NCBI GenBank assembly: GCA_028278005.1
Contig: JANQFD010000050.1
Location: forward strand, 1 to 10,658
Direction: 5' to 3'
From: Chlorobium sp.
GTDB lineage: Bacteria > Bacteroidota > Chlorobiia > Chlorobiales > Chlorobiaceae
Length of the DNA: 10,658 nt
The position numbers and the translations under genes are program-made. The notes under the pieces were generated by a model, which did no database searches, was not told where the DNA came from, and saw only the letters and a program-made list of their open reading frames with translations. Position 1 is the stretch's first letter; every line of letters starts with the position of its first letter. Positions 1-6,632 of this stretch are shown in pieces.

Positions 1-59
1 AAGGGTACGTCTTCCCTGAGCAAAGCCTCGATTTCAGTGTGATTCAGGGTGAAGTGCAC
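1..59 (-). CDS. modD: ModD-like phosphoribosyltransferase, N-terminal fragment
   Basis: Only the first 19 codons are inside the window; the gene continues off the left edge. Read from a GTG at 59-57, the protein begins MHFTLNHTEIEALLREDVP. The tail IEALLREDVP is what I know from the start of ModD proteins, the NadC-like (quinolinate phosphoribosyltransferase fold) family found with molybdate transport and nitrogen-fixation genes. In that family this segment continues into a DLTT motif. NadC proper usually has AEDLG at this point, so ModD is favoured. The frame stays open upstream to about position 95 but contains no ATG, so GTG is the likely start; no clear Shine-Dalgarno site is visible. The gene diverges from the kdsC-like gene across a 700-base spacer. 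The biochemical role of ModD is poorly established. Because the fragment is so short, the name is a tentative family call. Confidence 0.5.
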   Translation of the reverse strand, partial: MHFTLNHTEIEALLREDVP

Positions 60-760
60 GATTGCCGGAATTTTTAAGGTTTCGATGTTTCGGCATCAAA
101 TAATGTAGCCCTTAAATTAAATGATTGCCGGGCATGCCGGAGATGCAAGGTACGGGGAGTTCCTCTGTATCCCGACAAGTCGGGACGCTCGGTTCAGGGT
201 AAATCAATATACTCTTTGCAGGATTATTTTGCTTTCGGCGTCCTTACTTTCGCGCTTCGGTTGCATCGCACTTTTCCGGACACTCCTCCGGTTGAATCGG
301 GACGTAATAATAATGGGCCGTGGTATCATATTGAAACAGAATGAAAAAAAATAGCACAGATATTCACGATCCGTCGTTCGAGGCCATATGTTTTGGTGAT
401 GTAATGAATATCGATATGATTTTTTTTGATTCTCTATCTGGTGAGTGTTGAAAGATGACACAGGTGTGCGTTACATGATAAAACAGGCATTGACATTTGA
501 ATCGGTAAAGGATGGAAAAATTGATTGGCAAATCTTTTTTAATGCATTGTTTTGAAAAGACTTATATGCCACTGTCCGATTTGCGTGGTCTGCGGCGGTT
601 TTGCATGAGGGAGGGCGATACAGTAATGCCTGTAAATGTTGATGGAATGTTGATAACTTGTGGAAGCTTGTTCCGGAGGTTACGGATATGTCGTAAAATC
701 CTATATTAACCCCGTTCCTTTCAGGCTTTTATTGCCAATGGTAAAAAACCCTGTGTCGAT
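60..760. other. Long divergent spacer, no convincing gene
   Basis: About 700 bases between the modD-like fragment and the kdsC-like gene. Short reading frames exist on both strands, but none resembles a family I know. It holds a compact inverted repeat at 170-185, a second small one at 276-291 (CCGGA, six bases, TCCGG), AT-rich stretches near 330-355 and 418-430, and a 10-base palindrome ATATCGATAT at 408-417. From 445 to 696 one plus-strand frame has protein-like composition but is interrupted by TGA at 553 and 640. It may be a decayed gene. Promoters for both flanking genes must lie here, but I could not single out convincing -35/-10 pairs. Confidence 0.6.
170..185. repeat. Short inverted repeat, possible dispersed intergenic element
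   Basis: TCCCGAC, two bases, then GTCGGGA: a perfect 7-base-pair inverted repeat, followed by CGC. A related but weaker version occurs at 1469-1484 (TCCCG, six bases, CGGGA, again followed by CGC). A half-site TCGGGACG lies at 297-304. The shared right arm suggests copies of one small intergenic element. With no U-run after the stem it is not a normal intrinsic terminator. Confidence 0.45.
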
Positions 761-1279
761 ATGATACGATTGTCACCTGACGAATTCATAGACAGAGCAA
801 AAAGCATCAGGCTTCTTTTGACCGATAATGACGGGGTGCTGACCGATAACGGTGTTTATTATTCCGGGCGCGGTGAGGAACTGAAACGATATTCCATTCG
901 TGACGGAATGGGGGTAGAGCGGCTTGAAACTGCAGGAATCAAAACAGGTATCATGACGGGAGAAACGTCGTCCAACCTCCAAAAGCGGGCGGAGAAACTC
1001 AGGATCAAACATCTCTATCTCGGTGTCAAGAACAAACGGTCAAGACTCGAGGAAGTTCTGGCCGAAACAGAGCTGGGGATCGCTGAAATTGCATACATGG
1101 GAGACGATGTCAATGATCTGGAGGTCATGCGCATGGTTGCGGATTCAGGGCTTACTGCATGTCCGGCGGATGCGACCGATTTTGTCCGTCCGGTCGTTCA
1201 CTATATCTGCAAATCAAACGGGGGACATGGTGCTTTTCGTGAGTTTGCGGAAATGCTGATACGGTTGCGAAAAACCTGA
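761..1279 (+). CDS. kdsC: KdsC-type HAD phosphatase (Kdo-8-P / KDN-9-P class)
   Basis: A 172-residue HAD hydrolase of the small cap-less C0 type, full length for KdsC (about 170-190). Motif I is DNDGVLTDN, with nucleophile D22 and general acid D24. Motif II is IMTGETS with T66. The motif III lysine is probably K92. Motif IV is GDDVND with D115 and D116. The C-terminal GGHGAFRE (E. coli GGRGAVRE) is the tail segment that reaches a neighbouring active site in the tetramer. KdsC removes phosphate from Kdo-8-phosphate in lipopolysaccharide core synthesis, in the cytoplasm. Unlike E. coli KdsC, which has TGR after motif II, this protein has E68 with R76 and K79. I recall that pattern from the KDN-9-phosphate phosphatase of Bacteroides thetaiotaomicron, so the true substrate is open. 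The ATG at 761 is the only sensible start; no clear Shine-Dalgarno site precedes it. Confidence 0.85.
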   Translation: MIRLSPDEFIDRAKSIRLLLTDNDGVLTDNGVYYSGRGEELKRYSIRDGMGVERLETAGIKTGIMTGETSSNLQKRAEKLRIKHLYLGVKNKRSRLEEVLAETELGIAEIAYMGDDVNDLEVMRMVADSGLTACPADATDFVRPVVHYICKSNGGHGAFREFAEMLIRLRKT

Positions 1280-1401
1280 AAAAGACCGCGGCTCCAGGAC
1301 GGCAACATGCTGGTACAGGCAGCAGGGTTTGGTATATTCTGTTCCTGCTGTTAACTTTAGCCACTATTTTCCTTTACGGTGAAGTCAACAGTGTATGGTA
1401 A
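1276..1401 (+). CDS. Possible small single-span membrane protein with CTG start
   Basis: A 41-codon frame that has no ATG, GTG or TTG start. It opens with CTG inside the kdsC stop (CTGA, as in ATGA-coupled genes). It encodes a basic, polar N-terminus of about 18 residues, then one hydrophobic segment of about 16 residues (WYILFLLLTLATIFLY), then a short polar tail GEVNSVW. This is the layout of a small bitopic membrane protein, and the positive N-terminus predicts an N-in orientation. Translation would rely on coupling to kdsC, since no ribosome binding site is visible. An N-terminal remnant of a longer membrane protein, for example LptC- or FtsL-like, is possible. A chance frame cannot be excluded, and the non-canonical start keeps confidence low. 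Confidence 0.35.
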   Translation: MKKTAAPGRQHAGTGSRVWYILFLLLTLATIFLYGEVNSVW

Positions 1402-1468
1402 CTACACGGGATCCTCTATGGTATTCGAGCGGGTTCTATTGCGGCCTTCGGGGATCGTAAGGTCCATA

Positions 1469-1484
1469 TCCCGGCTGATCGGGA
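1469..1484. repeat. Second copy of the TCCCG/CGGGA inverted repeat
   Basis: TCCCG, six bases, CGGGA followed by CGC, in the spacer before htpG. It resembles the element at 170-185 but has a shorter stem. No U-run follows, so it is unlikely to terminate transcription. A dispersed intergenic repeat is the simplest reading. Confidence 0.35.
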
Positions 1485-1562
1485 CGCATAAAAATGGATA
1501 TAGAGGTGCCATCATATATATCGTTACAAGCAGAGAACCGATAAACTGAAAGCAAGAAAAAA

Positions 1563-3449
1563 ATGAGCGGCAAAAAGCAAAGCAAAATACAGGAGTTCGA
1601 GTACAAGGCCGAGATGAAACAGCTTTTGAACCTTATTGTTCATTCGCTGTATACACATCCCGAAATATTCCTTCGTGAACTTATTTCAAATGCATCCGAT
1701 GCCCTGAGCAAGGTGCGTTTCAGTCAATTGACCGAAAACAGCGCCGAGGATGAGGGAGAAGAGCTGAAAATCACCATTACGATTGATGAAAAAGAAAAAA
1801 CATTCGTGATCGAAGATAACGGCACGGGAATGAGCGAGGAAGAGCTTATCGCAAATCTCGGTACGGTAGCGAAGTCGGGTACGCTTGGATTTCTGCAGGC
1901 TATGAAAGAGCAGCAGTCCGATAAAGAAGGCATGGACGCGAATTTGATCGGCCAGTTCGGTGTCGGTTTTTATTCGGTCTTTATGGTGACCGACGAAGTT
2001 ACTGTCGAAACCAGGGCCGAAGGATCTCCCGGTTGCCGGTGGTGTTCAACGGGAGAAGGAACCTATACAATCGAAAAAATCGATCGGGAAAAACGAGGCA
2101 CAAAGATAGCATTTACACTTAAGGAAGATGCGGCCGAATTTGCCGAAGCGTTCCGTGTGGAAAACATAGTAAGGAAGTACTCCAATTTTGTTGATTTTCC
2201 TATCTACCTCGATAATAAGCGGGTTAACAGCATTACCGCCCTCTGGCAGCAGCCGAAAAACGAGTTGAAGGAAGAAGAGGTCAACGAATTTTACAAGTTT
2301 ATATCGGTCGATTATCAGGACCCGCTGGATTATCTCCATCTCTCTCTCGAAGGGGTGGTAAACTTCAAGGCGTTGCTGTTTCTCCCGAAAGAAGCGCCGA
2401 TGGATATGCTCTACCAGCAGGGCGCGCTCGAGAATCACGGGCCGCAGCTCTACGTCAGGAAGGTGATGATACAGCATGAGTGCAAGGATTTGCTGCCCGA
2501 ATACCTTCGCTTTGTAAAGGGGGTTGTCGAGACCGAGGACCTTCCGCTGAACGTGTCGCGGGAGGTTGTTCAGAACAGTCCGGTCATGGCGAAAATCCGC
2601 CAGATCCTTACGACAAAGATCATAGGATGGTTCGAATCTCTTGCTCAGGATCATCAGGAAAAATTCCGTCAGTTCTACAAGGCTTTCGGGCCGGTTGTGA
2701 AAATCGGACTCAACACGGACTTTACAAATCGCGAAAAACTCATTGAACTGCTCCGTTTTGAGAGCACCGAAACCCAAGAAGACGAGTATGTGACGTTGAA
2801 AGAGTATACCGGGAAAATGAAAGAGGATCAAAAAGAGATCTATTATCTTTCAGGGGATAACCGCCAACAGATGCTTTCAAATCCAAATCTGGAGTATTTC
2901 CGCAAAAACGGTATCGAAGTGCTGCTTCTGACTGATCCTGTCGATGTCTTTGTGATTCCTTCAATCAACGAGTATGACAAGAAGCCGCTCAAGTCCATCG
3001 AAAAAGCAGATATCGATTTCAAGGCGGAAAAGGACGCGGAAAAGGATGCGCTTGGAAAAAACATGATCGAGCCTGTTCTCAGGATCTTTAAGGAGACGCT
3101 TGGTGACAAGGTCGAAGATGTTGTCGAGTCAGGAAGGCTGGTTAATTCGCCGGTAACTCTGGTGGGGAGCAAGGATGCAGTCGATCCGCAGATCGAAAAA
3201 ATGATGAGAATGATGAAGCAGGCGGATGTGACTGCAAAAAAGATTCTGGAGATCAACCCTTCTCATCCGGTGATCAAAAACCTTGCCGGACTGTGTGTGC
3301 TTGACCAGAACGATCCGATAATCAAGGCTACCGTCAATCAGTTGTACGAAGGAGCGCTTTTGCTCGAAGGAAGCCTGGAAGGCAAGGCGGATTTTGTATC
3401 CAGAATGAATGAAATAATCGAGGCTGCTACAAGGCAGGCAAAAGCCTGA
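1563..3449 (+). CDS. htpG: Chaperone protein HtpG (bacterial Hsp90)
   Basis: A 628-residue Hsp90, close to the 624 of E. coli HtpG and complete. The N-terminal GHKL ATPase domain shows FLRELISNASDAL (E39, the presumed catalytic glutamate, and N43, a Mg/ATP ligand), the nucleotide-binding DNGTGM with D85, GTVAKSGT at 100-107, and the lid/glycine segment GQFGVGFYS at 130-138. The middle domain has LPLNVSRE with R333, the arginine that contacts ATP in the closed dimer. The C-terminal dimerisation domain follows, and the eukaryotic MEEVD tail is absent, as expected. The ATG at 1563 follows an A-rich tract (aagaaaaaa) rather than a standard Shine-Dalgarno site. The protein is a cytoplasmic ATP-dependent dimer that remodels client proteins, often with DnaK. 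No CIRCE-like operator is visible upstream. The stop codon lies inside a hairpin described separately. Confidence 0.98.
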   Translation: MSGKKQSKIQEFEYKAEMKQLLNLIVHSLYTHPEIFLRELISNASDALSKVRFSQLTENSAEDEGEELKITITIDEKEKTFVIEDNGTGMSEEELIANLGTVAKSGTLGFLQAMKEQQSDKEGMDANLIGQFGVGFYSVFMVTDEVTVETRAEGSPGCRWCSTGEGTYTIEKIDREKRGTKIAFTLKEDAAEFAEAFRVENIVRKYSNFVDFPIYLDNKRVNSITALWQQPKNELKEEEVNEFYKFISVDYQDPLDYLHLSLEGVVNFKALLFLPKEAPMDMLYQQGALENHGPQLYVRKVMIQHECKDLLPEYLRFVKGVVETEDLPLNVSREVVQNSPVMAKIRQILTTKIIGWFESLAQDHQEKFRQFYKAFGPVVKIGLNTDFTNREKLIELLRFESTETQEDEYVTLKEYTGKMKEDQKEIYYLSGDNRQQMLSNPNLEYFRKNGIEVLLLTDPVDVFVIPSINEYDKKPLKSIEKADIDFKAEKDAEKDALGKNMIEPVLRIFKETLGDKVEDVVESGRLVNSPVTLVGSKDAVDPQIEKMMRMMKQADVTAKKILEINPSHPVIKNLAGLCVLDQNDPIIKATVNQLYEGALLLEGSLEGKADFVSRMNEIIEAATRQAKA

Positions 3450-3466
3450 ACCGCTTTTTCAGGCTT
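3442..3466. terminator. htpG: Hairpin across the htpG stop codon, weak terminator or attenuator
   Basis: AAGCCTGAA (3442-3450) and TTCAGGCTT (3458-3466) form a perfect 9-base-pair stem with a 7-base loop; the htpG stop codon lies in the left arm. On the plus strand no U-run follows, so it would be an inefficient terminator. It could instead protect the htpG 3' end or reduce read-through into the ferritin/VIT1 gene only 41 bases away. On the minus strand the stem is followed by TTTT, but no minus-strand gene needs terminating here. Confidence 0.45.
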
Positions 3467-3490
3467 ACAAGCAACAAACCAGAAAAGAAA

Positions 3491-4366
3491 GTGAAGGATT
3501 TAAAAGATGTCAGTCCGGATTACATTCTTTCGCTCCAGAGAAACGAGCTGACGGAACATTACATCTACAAGCGTCTTGCTGCAGGTGTAACCGGAGTAAA
3601 GAACCGGAGGGTTCTTTCCCAGATAGCGGATGATGAGCTGCGTCATTATAATGTCTGGAAGCTTTATTCCAGAAAGGACGTCGAGCCGAATTCCTTGAAA
3701 ATCTGGTTTTTTACCATGATCTGCAGGCTTTTCGGCCTTACGTTCGGTTTGAAGCTGATGGAGAAAGCAGAGAAAAACGCCAGCGATGTTTACAGCAGAT
3801 TTCCATCTTCATTCAGGGAAGTTCAGGGGATAGTAAGTGACGAAGAGGAACATGAACAGGCGCTGATTGCCTTGCTTGACGAAGATCGTCTCAAATATAC
3901 CGGCTCGGTTGTTCTTGGGCTTAACGATGCGCTTGTAGAACTTATGGGAGTACTGGCGGGGCTTACCTTTGCACTTCAGAATTCCCGTTATGTCGCCCTG
4001 ACCGGAATAATTACCGGTATTGCGGCTGCCATGTCGATGGCGGCTTCAGAGTATCTTTCAACAAAGGCCGAACCGGAAACAAAAAGTCCTCTGAAGGCGG
4101 CCTTGTACACCGGAATGGCCTATATCATGACGGTTGTCATTCTGATTGTACCCTTCCTTGTTATTCCGTTTCTTTATGTCGCACTCGGTACGGCTTTTAT
4201 GGCTTCAGTCTGTATTATCGCGGGTTTCAATTTTTATGTATCGGTTGCGAAAGATGTACCGTTTAAAAGCAGGTTTGCCGAGATGGTTGTGTTGAGTCTC
4301 GGGGTTACTGTCGTGAGTTTTCTCGCAGGCATTGCCGTTCGCTTTGTTTTTGGCGTGGAGATTTAG
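3491..4366 (+). CDS. Ferritin-like/VIT1 membrane iron transporter (MbfA / Er-VIT1 type)
   Basis: A 291-residue two-domain protein. Residues 1-135 are a soluble rubrerythrin/ferritin-like helix bundle with the expected di-iron ligands: E19/E22, an ExxH at E49-H52, E91/E94 and a second ExxH at E118-H121. Residues 138-291 are a VIT1/CCC1-family membrane domain with about five hydrophobic helices, starting GLNDALVELMGVLAG and containing the family-typical SMAASEYLSTKAE. This architecture is that of MbfA (membrane-bound ferritin) of Agrobacterium and Bradyrhizobium, which exports iron and protects against iron and peroxide stress. By analogy this protein should sense or oxidise Fe2+ in the cytoplasm and move it across the inner membrane; the direction is inferred. 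Translation starts at GTG 3491, behind an A/G-rich stretch (agaaaagaaa). The gene is co-directional with htpG, and its TAG overlaps the stop of the convergent minus-strand gene. Confidence 0.87.
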   Translation: MKDLKDVSPDYILSLQRNELTEHYIYKRLAAGVTGVKNRRVLSQIADDELRHYNVWKLYSRKDVEPNSLKIWFFTMICRLFGLTFGLKLMEKAEKNASDVYSRFPSSFREVQGIVSDEEEHEQALIALLDEDRLKYTGSVVLGLNDALVELMGVLAGLTFALQNSRYVALTGIITGIAAAMSMAASEYLSTKAEPETKSPLKAALYTGMAYIMTVVILIVPFLVIPFLYVALGTAFMASVCIIAGFNFYVSVAKDVPFKSRFAEMVVLSLGVTVVSFLAGIAVRFVFGVEI

Positions 4367-5928
4367 GTTTTCTCCTTGATACGGCGCATTGCTGTTTCTA
4401 ATCCTGAGTCCGTGGATAAAGGCAACGATGAATCGATGGTTACCGTTTTTCTTTCTTCCTCCAGGGAGAGTGGACTGAACGTTTCTATTTGTTGAAGAAG
4501 GACGTCATAACCGGCTTCTGAAGCGTCAATACCGTGCTCTGTTCTTTTTTTGACCCTTTCTTCAAGCAGTTCCTGCGGTGCCTGGCAGTGAAGTATGAGC
4601 GTTTCACAGTTCATTTTCTCCCCGAGATCCATAAAACGTTTTCTCTCTCCCTTTTCAAGAAACGTTGCGTCGACAATGACCGTGTAACCGGATTCAAGGC
4701 AGACAGATGCGATTGTATAGAGTATCGCATAGGTTTCTTCCGAAGCTTCAGGGGAGTACATCGGTTTTTTCAGTTCAGAACTGCTTTTTTCGAGAGGTTT
4801 GAGACCGAAAAGCCTTTTTCTCTCGATATCCGAGCGGATGTGTATGGCTTTTGCACGTAATGCGAACTCCCGGGCAACCGTGGTTTTTCCGCTTCCTGAA
4901 AAACCGCAGGTCATGAGAAGTCCCGGAGATGCAGATGATGTGTAGCCTGACGCGAGCAGGAGATACGCGTTGTGTTCGTCGAACGTTGCTTTTTGCTCAG
5001 CAGGATCTTTTTCCTGAAGATATCGTATTGCGGTTACTTTTGCTCTTACCATCGCCCGGTAGGTTTTGTAGAACCGGAGCAGCGGTAAACCGCTGTAGTC
5101 TCCCGTCAATGAGAGATAGTCGTTAAGAAATCTCCATGCGAAATCGGACCGGCCGCTGTGCTCGAGATCCATTGCAAGAAATGCGATTTCACTGATCACA
5201 TCGATATGGTTCAGAACCGGATTGAACTCGATGCAATCGAAAATCGTAACCTTGTTTTTCCACAGCACCATATTTCCGGTATGCATATCCCCGTGGCACT
5301 GTTTGATATAACCGTTTTTTTTCCGCGAGAAGAACAATCCTTCGAGACGCCTGAATTCATTTTCAGTCCATCTTTTCAGCGAATCGAGCAACAGGGCTTC
5401 ATTGCTGTTCCTGCTCAGACGTTCGGCTTCAGTGAAGTTGTCCCTGACCGGCTTGATAAGCGTTTCCGGTAATCCATAGGGAGTATCATGCCCGGCAGCA
5501 GGAATAGAGTGGTGGAACTCGGCAACAGTTCGGCTGATCTGGTCTATCTGCTCTCCCGTCAACTTGCCGGCAGAAAGCAGAGCGTCGAGTTCCATGCTTC
5601 GGTCGAACTGTTCCATTTTAACCGCGTAATCGATGATAGTGCCGTTCCCATCGATCATTATTTTTCCTGATTGTTCGGTGACCGGAACAACGTCAAGATA
5701 GAGTTCAGGGCATAATCTCCTGTTAAGTAACAGTTCCTGTCTGCAGAAATACTCGCGGCTTTGCAGTGTTGTAAAGTCGAGGAAACCGAGGTTGACAGCT
5801 TTTTTAACCTTGTAGGCATAGAGACCGGTTAAAAACACCAGGGATATATGGGTTTCGACAATATCGACATCTCCTGCCTGGTGGGGATACGCTGAAGGTT
5901 TCCGCAGTGCTGTTGCGAGATTGATCAT
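4363..5928 (-). CDS. APH-like kinase fused to P-loop kinase
   Basis: A 521-residue fusion known in databases as bifunctional aminoglycoside phosphotransferase/ATP-binding protein. The N-terminal half (about 1-320) has the APH/choline-kinase fold: a likely ATP-binding lysine in YKVKK (K40-K43), the catalytic-loop motif HGDMHTGN at 212-219 with D214, and the metal-binding D231 in IFDCIEFN. The C-terminal part (about 335-521) is a small-molecule-kinase-like P-loop domain with Walker A GFSGSGKTT at 342-350 (K348), followed by an R/D-rich segment IRSDIERKRLFGL. Both halves look catalytically intact. The substrate is unknown, and this family is not itself good evidence for antibiotic resistance. 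The ATG at 5928 opens the frame; an AAAGGG lies a little far upstream. The gene is divergent from uspA and tail-to-tail, with overlapping stops, against the iron transporter gene. Confidence 0.85.
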   Translation of the reverse strand: MINLATALRKPSAYPHQAGDVDIVETHISLVFLTGLYAYKVKKAVNLGFLDFTTLQSREYFCRQELLLNRRLCPELYLDVVPVTEQSGKIMIDGNGTIIDYAVKMEQFDRSMELDALLSAGKLTGEQIDQISRTVAEFHHSIPAAGHDTPYGLPETLIKPVRDNFTEAERLSRNSNEALLLDSLKRWTENEFRRLEGLFFSRKKNGYIKQCHGDMHTGNMVLWKNKVTIFDCIEFNPVLNHIDVISEIAFLAMDLEHSGRSDFAWRFLNDYLSLTGDYSGLPLLRFYKTYRAMVRAKVTAIRYLQEKDPAEQKATFDEHNAYLLLASGYTSSASPGLLMTCGFSGSGKTTVAREFALRAKAIHIRSDIERKRLFGLKPLEKSSSELKKPMYSPEASEETYAILYTIASVCLESGYTVIVDATFLEKGERKRFMDLGEKMNCETLILHCQAPQELLEERVKKRTEHGIDASEAGYDVLLQQIETFSPLSLEEERKTVTIDSSLPLSTDSGLETAMRRIKEKT

Positions 5929-6027
5929 GGGTTGTTCGCATGCCCTTTTTAAGCGTTAAACGCGAGTGATGTATGGTTTAATCAGAAAAATAGTTGTAAA
6001 TTCGAGGTTTATTAAAATAACAAAATA

Positions 6028-6089
6028 TGCCTGAAAGAGTGCTCAAGGGGGTGAAGAGCCCCGGTCTTTTGCCAGCGATTCTTCAGGCA
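6028..6089. other. Long inverted repeat between divergent genes, possible structured 5' leader of uspA
   Basis: TGCCTGAA (6028-6035) and TTCAGGCA (6082-6089) form a perfect 8-base-pair outer stem enclosing 46 bases. Inside, GGGG (6047-6050) can pair with CCCC (6059-6062), or alternatively GCTC (6041-6044) with GAGC (6056-6059). The element lies 21 bases before uspA, in a divergent spacer where neither strand has an upstream gene to terminate. It is therefore more likely a leader RNA, an operator or a repeat element than a terminator. I do not recognise it as a named riboswitch. An AT-rich block just upstream (about 5985-6027) could hold the promoter. Confidence 0.45.
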
Positions 6090-6110
6090 CCATAAAAAGA
6101 TGTAGCCTGC

Positions 6111-6578
6111 ATGATACAGTTGTCAAAAATTTTGTGCCCTACCGATTATTCGAATACCTCGGACAAAGCTGTCCGTTATGCAATCGAGCTTGGACGGAAA
6201 GTCGGGGCTCATGTCCGTTTTCTTCATATCATGCAGCCGGAAAACATAGCCGAGAAAACAGCTTACAGTTACGGGGTTTCAAAGAAGGCAAGCAGGACGG
6301 ATGTGGTTTCCGAAGAATTCAGGAAGCTCCTTCTGGAAGAAAAGAAAAAAGGGCTCTCTGCTGAAATTCTTATTCTCCGAGGCAATCCTTACGATGAAAT
6401 TATCGAACAGAGCAACTCGTGGGGAGCCGATCTCCTTATTATGGGTTCCCACGGCAGAACCGGCCTGACCCGCATTCTCATGGGTAGTGTGGCCGAAGCG
6501 GTATTCCATGCCGTCGATATCCCTGTATTGCTGGTTAAACAAAATGCCGCCGACAAGGCGGTCAGAGATTATTCCTGA
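6111..6578 (+). CDS. uspA: Universal stress protein, UspA family
   Basis: A 155-residue single-domain Usp with the alpha/beta Rossmann-like fold. The N-terminus ILCPTDYSNTSDKAVRYA holds the conserved D12 near the nucleotide site. The ATP-binding signature G-2x-G-9x-G-S is intact (G112, G115, G125, S126, in MGSHGRTGLTRILMGS), so this belongs to the ATP-binding class that dimerises through its last strand (PVLLVK). Such proteins are cytoplasmic and rise under starvation, redox or energy stress; their exact targets are rarely known. It starts at ATG 6111, 21 bases after the long inverted repeat. It is followed after 54 bases by the decarboxylase gamma subunit on the same strand, so it could lead that operon or sit just ahead of an operon promoter. 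Confidence 0.93.
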   Translation: MIQLSKILCPTDYSNTSDKAVRYAIELGRKVGAHVRFLHIMQPENIAEKTAYSYGVSKKASRTDVVSEEFRKLLLEEKKKGLSAEILILRGNPYDEIIEQSNSWGADLLIMGSHGRTGLTRILMGSVAEAVFHAVDIPVLLVKQNAADKAVRDYS

Positions 6579-6591
6579 TAGCGGGTTTTAC

Positions 6592-6601
6592 GTTACGTAA
6601 C
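6592..6601. promoter_or_regulatory. 10-base palindrome ahead of the decarboxylase operon
   Basis: GTTACGTAAC is a perfect palindrome in the 54-base gap between uspA and the gamma-subunit gene. A weak -10-like TATCCT lies at 6607-6612, without a good -35 partner. The position would suit an operator for a dimeric regulator, but a single 10-base palindrome can occur by chance. Confidence 0.25.
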
Positions 6602-6632
6602 AACAGTATCCTAAACTTCAACGTCTTCTCTT

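Noticed and set aside
121..354. 77-codon plus-strand frame in the left spacer
   Set aside because: Its composition looks random, it spans the inverted repeats, and no motif, membrane span or ribosome binding site supports it.
512..709. 65-codon plus-strand frame before kdsC
   Set aside because: Rich in Arg, Cys and Met in no recognisable order. The competing frame from 445, although broken, reads more like protein.
1402..1562. CIRCE or other heat-shock operator before htpG
   Set aside because: No TTAGCACTC-type inverted repeat is present. The only inverted repeat is the TCCCG/CGGGA element.
2046..2831. 261-codon open frame on the minus strand inside htpG
   Set aside because: It lies fully antisense to a clear Hsp90 gene, resembles no family and is the usual mirror of a codon-biased gene.
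4363..5928. Aminoglycoside resistance gene
   Set aside because: The APH fold alone does not imply resistance. This fusion family is widespread, chromosomal and not linked here to mobile or resistance genes.
6547..6561. CCGCC/GGCGG hairpin near the end of uspA as a terminator
   Set aside because: Only five base pairs, entirely inside the coding sequence and without a U-run.
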